Shown here piece by piece: positions 13,563 to 15,953 of a stretch of 15,953 nucleotides of DNA. How positions within the stretch are numbered: position 1 is the stretch's first letter; the number at the start of each line of letters is the position of its first letter. The notes below the pieces were generated by a model. That model had not been told where the DNA came from. It saw only the letters and a list, made by a program, of their open reading frames with translations, and searched no databases. A program made the translations under genes and the position numbers. The stretch is from Bacteroidales bacterium (lineage in GTDB: Bacteria; Bacteroidota; Bacteroidia; Bacteroidales; VadinHA17). Location of the stretch: NCBI GenBank assembly GCA_029935275.1, contig JAOZKQ010000018.1, forward strand, positions 1 to 15,953, read 5' to 3'.

Positions 13563-15734
13563 TTGATATACAGATTAATAGGTATTCTATTTATTTCCTT
13601 GTTAGTATTCCCTAAGATGATTGATGCTCAGTCTAATGCTGTCAATAGGGAGAAGTATAGACTTCATCTTTTAGAAACTGAGGCAGAAATAGAAATAGAC
13701 GGTGTTTTATCGGAAGATATATGGTTAAATGCTGACAGGACAGGGAAGTTTGTACGTATCCTGCCTATTGATACAGGATTTGCTAGTGCTCAAACTGTGG
13801 TAATGATGGCCTATGATAAAACAAACCTGTACCTGGCTGCCATTTGTTACGATACTATGCCCGGGAAACGGCCTGTTGAGTCATTGCGAAGGGATTTTAG
13901 TTTTGGGAGAAACGATAATTTCATTGCTTTTATTGATACTTATAATGATCAGACAAATGGTTTTGCATTTGGTATTTCTGCTGCCGGTGCACAATGGGAT
14001 GGATTACAGGCTAACGGAGGTTTTGTATCCCTGGACTGGGATTGTAAGTGGCGGTCGGCTGTTAAAAATCATAAGGATAGGTGGGTTATAGAATTCAGTA
14101 TTCCCTTTCGCAGTATCCGCTATAATGAAGGCGATACAGAATGGGGTATTAACTTTAGCAGGCTGGATCTTAAAAGCAATGAGAAATCCAGCTGGGCACC
14201 GGTTCCCCGACAGTTTCAGTCAGCAAACCTGGCATACACCGGGACACTTGCCTGGGATAAACCTTTACCAAAAGCAGGTATTCGTTTTTCACTAATTCCT
14301 TATGTTTCCGCCAAGGCATCGCAGGATATGGAAACTGATGATCCTGATAAATATAGTGGCAGTGCCGGCATAGATGCTAAAATTACCCTTTCAACATCTA
14401 TGAACCTTGATCTGACACTTAATCCTGACTATTCTCAGGTGGAGGTGGACAGACAGCTTATTGACCTGGACAGGTATGAACTGTTTTTTCCTGAAAGACG
14501 ACAGTTCTTTCTTGAGAATAGTGATCTCTTTGCCAGTCTTGGCAGTAAAAGAATCCGCCCCTTTTTTTCCAGGAGAATTGGTTTGGATGCCCCTGTTCAA
14601 CTGGGTGGACGCTTAAGCGGGAAACTCGGAGAGAATTACAGGATTGGTCTTATGGATGTTCAAACAGGGATAAATGATACCATTCCTGCAAGTAATTTTG
14701 GGGTTTTTGCAATTCAAAGGAAAGTTTTTCAACGATCCAATATTGGTGCTTTTATTGTGAATAAGGAGATAACAAAAATATCTGAGGATTCATTATTTAG
14801 TGGAAATAGATTTAATCGTGTAGCCGGGTTTGACTTTAATCTTGCCAGTGCAGATAACCGCTGGACAGGTAAGGCCTTTTACCATCAGGCATTTTACCCT
14901 GATTCACCCGGAGAGGCTTTTACCATGTCGGGGATGCTTGCATACAATACTCAGCATCTTTTGGTAAGTCTGAATCAGGCCTGGGTAGGATCTAACTATT
15001 TGGCTGAAACAGGTTATGTGCCCCGAAAAGGCTATCATCAGATTAATCCTGAATTTAAATACAAATTCTTCCCTTTATCTGAAAAAATTGCTAACCATGG
15101 CCCCGGCCTTGCAGTTGACATGTTTTTTACACCTGATTTTACACTTTCAGACAGGTTAGTAGCCTTTACCTATGGTATAGAATGGTTAAACAGGTCAAGC
15201 CTGATGGCAATAGTACAAAATACGTATATAGAGCTTCTGGAGCCTTATGATCCTACTAATTCAGGTGGTGACAGCCTTGCTATTGGAACGAAATATAATT
15301 GGACAGAAGCATCTTTGAATTTTTTCTCTGATGCCAGAAAACTATTCAATTATGGGGTTTATGCCAGTTATGGTGGATATTATAACGGCACTCGCTTTAA
15401 TGTAAGCGGGGAATTGAGTTATCGGGTTCAGCCATATGGTAGCCTGGCAATGGTAGTAAGCTACAATAATATTGAATTGCCTGAGCCTTATAGTGATGCA
15501 AAACTAATTCTTATTGGGCCCCGCCTGGATATTACTTTTACTGATAAAATATTCTTTACCACTTTTGTTCAGTATAATAACCAGATTGATAATATAAATG
15601 TGAATCTTCGCTTCCAATGGCGTTTTGCACCCGTATCGGATCTTTACATTGTTTATACTTCAAATACTTATCCGGAGAATTTTACTTCCAAAAATCGTGC
15701 TTTGGTAGTTAAATTATCTTACTGGTTTAATTGA
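13563..15734 (+). CDS. DUF5916 outer-membrane protein with CBM9-like N-terminal domain
   Basis: Predicted outer-membrane beta-barrel of unknown substrate. The 723-residue product has a signal peptide (residues 1-22, MIYRLIGILFISLLVFPKMIDA). A CBM9-like domain (about 35-230) follows, with the usual IDGVLSEDIWLNA opening, then DUF5916 (about 240-723) with the motif FFPERRQFFLENSDLF (Glu311-Arg312-Arg313 and following). It ends in LVVKLSYWFN, like a barrel-closing strand with a C-terminal aromatic. The start is TTG at 13563: upstream the frame closes at 13533-13535, and the next Met (Met19) would destroy the signal peptide. It is separated from the cbb3 genes by a terminator and is probably its own unit. 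Function in polysaccharide or peptide use is only a guess. Confidence 0.9.
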   Translation: MIYRLIGILFISLLVFPKMIDAQSNAVNREKYRLHLLETEAEIEIDGVLSEDIWLNADRTGKFVRILPIDTGFASAQTVVMMAYDKTNLYLAAICYDTMPGKRPVESLRRDFSFGRNDNFIAFIDTYNDQTNGFAFGISAAGAQWDGLQANGGFVSLDWDCKWRSAVKNHKDRWVIEFSIPFRSIRYNEGDTEWGINFSRLDLKSNEKSSWAPVPRQFQSANLAYTGTLAWDKPLPKAGIRFSLIPYVSAKASQDMETDDPDKYSGSAGIDAKITLSTSMNLDLTLNPDYSQVEVDRQLIDLDRYELFFPERRQFFLENSDLFASLGSKRIRPFFSRRIGLDAPVQLGGRLSGKLGENYRIGLMDVQTGINDTIPASNFGVFAIQRKVFQRSNIGAFIVNKEITKISEDSLFSGNRFNRVAGFDFNLASADNRWTGKAFYHQAFYPDSPGEAFTMSGMLAYNTQHLLVSLNQAWVGSNYLAETGYVPRKGYHQINPEFKYKFFPLSEKIANHGPGLAVDMFFTPDFTLSDRLVAFTYGIEWLNRSSLMAIVQNTYIELLEPYDPTNSGGDSLAIGTKYNWTEASLNFFSDARKLFNYGVYASYGGYYNGTRFNVSGELSYRVQPYGSLAMVVSYNNIELPEPYSDAKLILIGPRLDITFTDKIFFTTFVQYNNQIDNINVNLRFQWRFAPVSDLYIVYTSNTYPENFTSKNRALVVKLSYWFN

Positions 15735-15746
15735 TTGTTGTTAATC

Positions 15747-15835
15747 GTCATTCGATAGTCATTCGCTTCGCTGTTATTCGATGGTTATTAGATTGCTGCG
15801 CAATCGTAATTTGGCTGTAATTCAATGGTCATGCC
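15747..15835 (+). repeat. Degenerate 11-bp-periodic repeat array after the DUF5916 gene
   Basis: Units start 13 nt after the stop codon: GTCATTCGATA (15747), GTCATTCGCTTCGCT (15758, 15 bp), GTTATTCGATG (15773), GTTATTAGATT (15784), GCTGCGCAATC (15795), GTAATTTGGCT (15806), GTAATTCAATG (15817), GTCATGCC (15828). All steps are 11 bp except one of 15 bp. It shares a 14-bp word, AATAACAGCGAAGC, in inverted orientation with 115-128. It is non-coding as far as I can see. Confidence 0.65.
15787..15810 (+). repeat. Hairpin within the repeat array
   Basis: ATTA-GATTGC-TGC-GCAATC-G-TAAT forms a 6-bp stem with a 3-nt loop, extended by 4 bp past a bulged G. No T-run follows, so termination would be weak; it could instead protect the 3' end of the DUF5916 transcript. 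Confidence 0.6.
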
Positions 15836-15904
15836 AAAAAATTGCAAATCCTGGCATCCGGAGGAGGGTCAAAGGGTATAGATATATGCAGCATTTTAGG
15901 GATT

Positions 15905-15953
15905 AACCTTCAACCTTCAACCTTCAACCTTCAACCTTCAACCTTCGACCTTC
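15905..15953 (+). repeat. 7-bp tandem repeat AACCTTC running off the window
   Basis: Six perfect copies of AACCTTC (15905-15946) are followed by a GACCTTC variant (15947-15953) at the window edge. The array may continue. The 7-bp unit and the lack of flanking reading frame argue against protein coding. Confidence 0.9.

Noticed and set aside
115..15778. Inverted copies of AATAACAGCGAAGC near both window ends as terminal repeats of one mobile element
   Set aside because: No transposase or integrase lies between them, the genes are core respiration and efflux genes, and the words belong to arrays tied to the 3' ends of genes.
15831..15857. ATGCCA...TGGCAT inverted repeat as a terminator for the DUF5916 gene
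   Set aside because: Only 6-bp arms with a 15-nt loop and no T-run.
15747..15953. CRISPR array
   Set aside because: Units are 7-15 bp with no spacers, and there are no cas genes.

Overview
The window looks like a chromosomal segment of an AT-rich Bacteroidota (Bacteroidetes) bacterium. The signs are a CcoN-CcoO fusion, a single-haem CcoP, a DUF5916 outer-membrane protein, A-rich leaders instead of clear Shine-Dalgarno sequences, and promoters of the Bacteroidetes type (-33 TTG/TTTG, 19-21 bp, -7 TAnnTTTG). I saw no rRNA, tRNA, insertion sequence or CRISPR array.

Left part (141-6329, minus strand): a four-gene operon read as tetR, tolC-like outer-membrane factor, periplasmic adaptor, RND permease. 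Its gaps are only 12, 8 and 1 nt. A promoter and a perfect inverted repeat, TGACT-GTT-AGTCA, lie directly in front of the tetR start, which is the layout expected of an autorepressed efflux operon.

Middle part (6330-13450, plus strand): a cytochrome cbb3 oxidase locus, ccoS - ccoNO - ccoQ - ccoP - terminator - ccoG - ccoH - TauE/SafE-like membrane protein - lipoprotein monohaem cytochrome c - terminator. CcoNO holds the haem b/CuB catalytic subunit and the first c-haem; CcoP carries one more. CcoS, CcoG and CcoH are maturation factors. The TauE/SafE-like protein may act in copper or redox handling, and the small cytochrome c may donate electrons. The ccoI copper ATPase often found beside ccoS is absent from this window. 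The 326-bp divergent spacer at 6330-6655 holds both promoters and two related palindromes on the cco side.

Right part (13563-15734): a single large gene for a DUF5916 outer-membrane beta-barrel protein with an N-terminal CBM9-like domain, probably starting at TTG.

The least explained material is intergenic. An 11/15-bp modular repeat (GTTATT-type units, some ending CTTCGCT or CTAAGCT) follows the stop codons of both the RND gene and the DUF5916 gene, each time in the sense orientation. A second family (TTAAATGC / CTAAAATGC units) follows ccoH and lies beyond the RND gene. A 7-bp AACCTTC array runs off the right edge.
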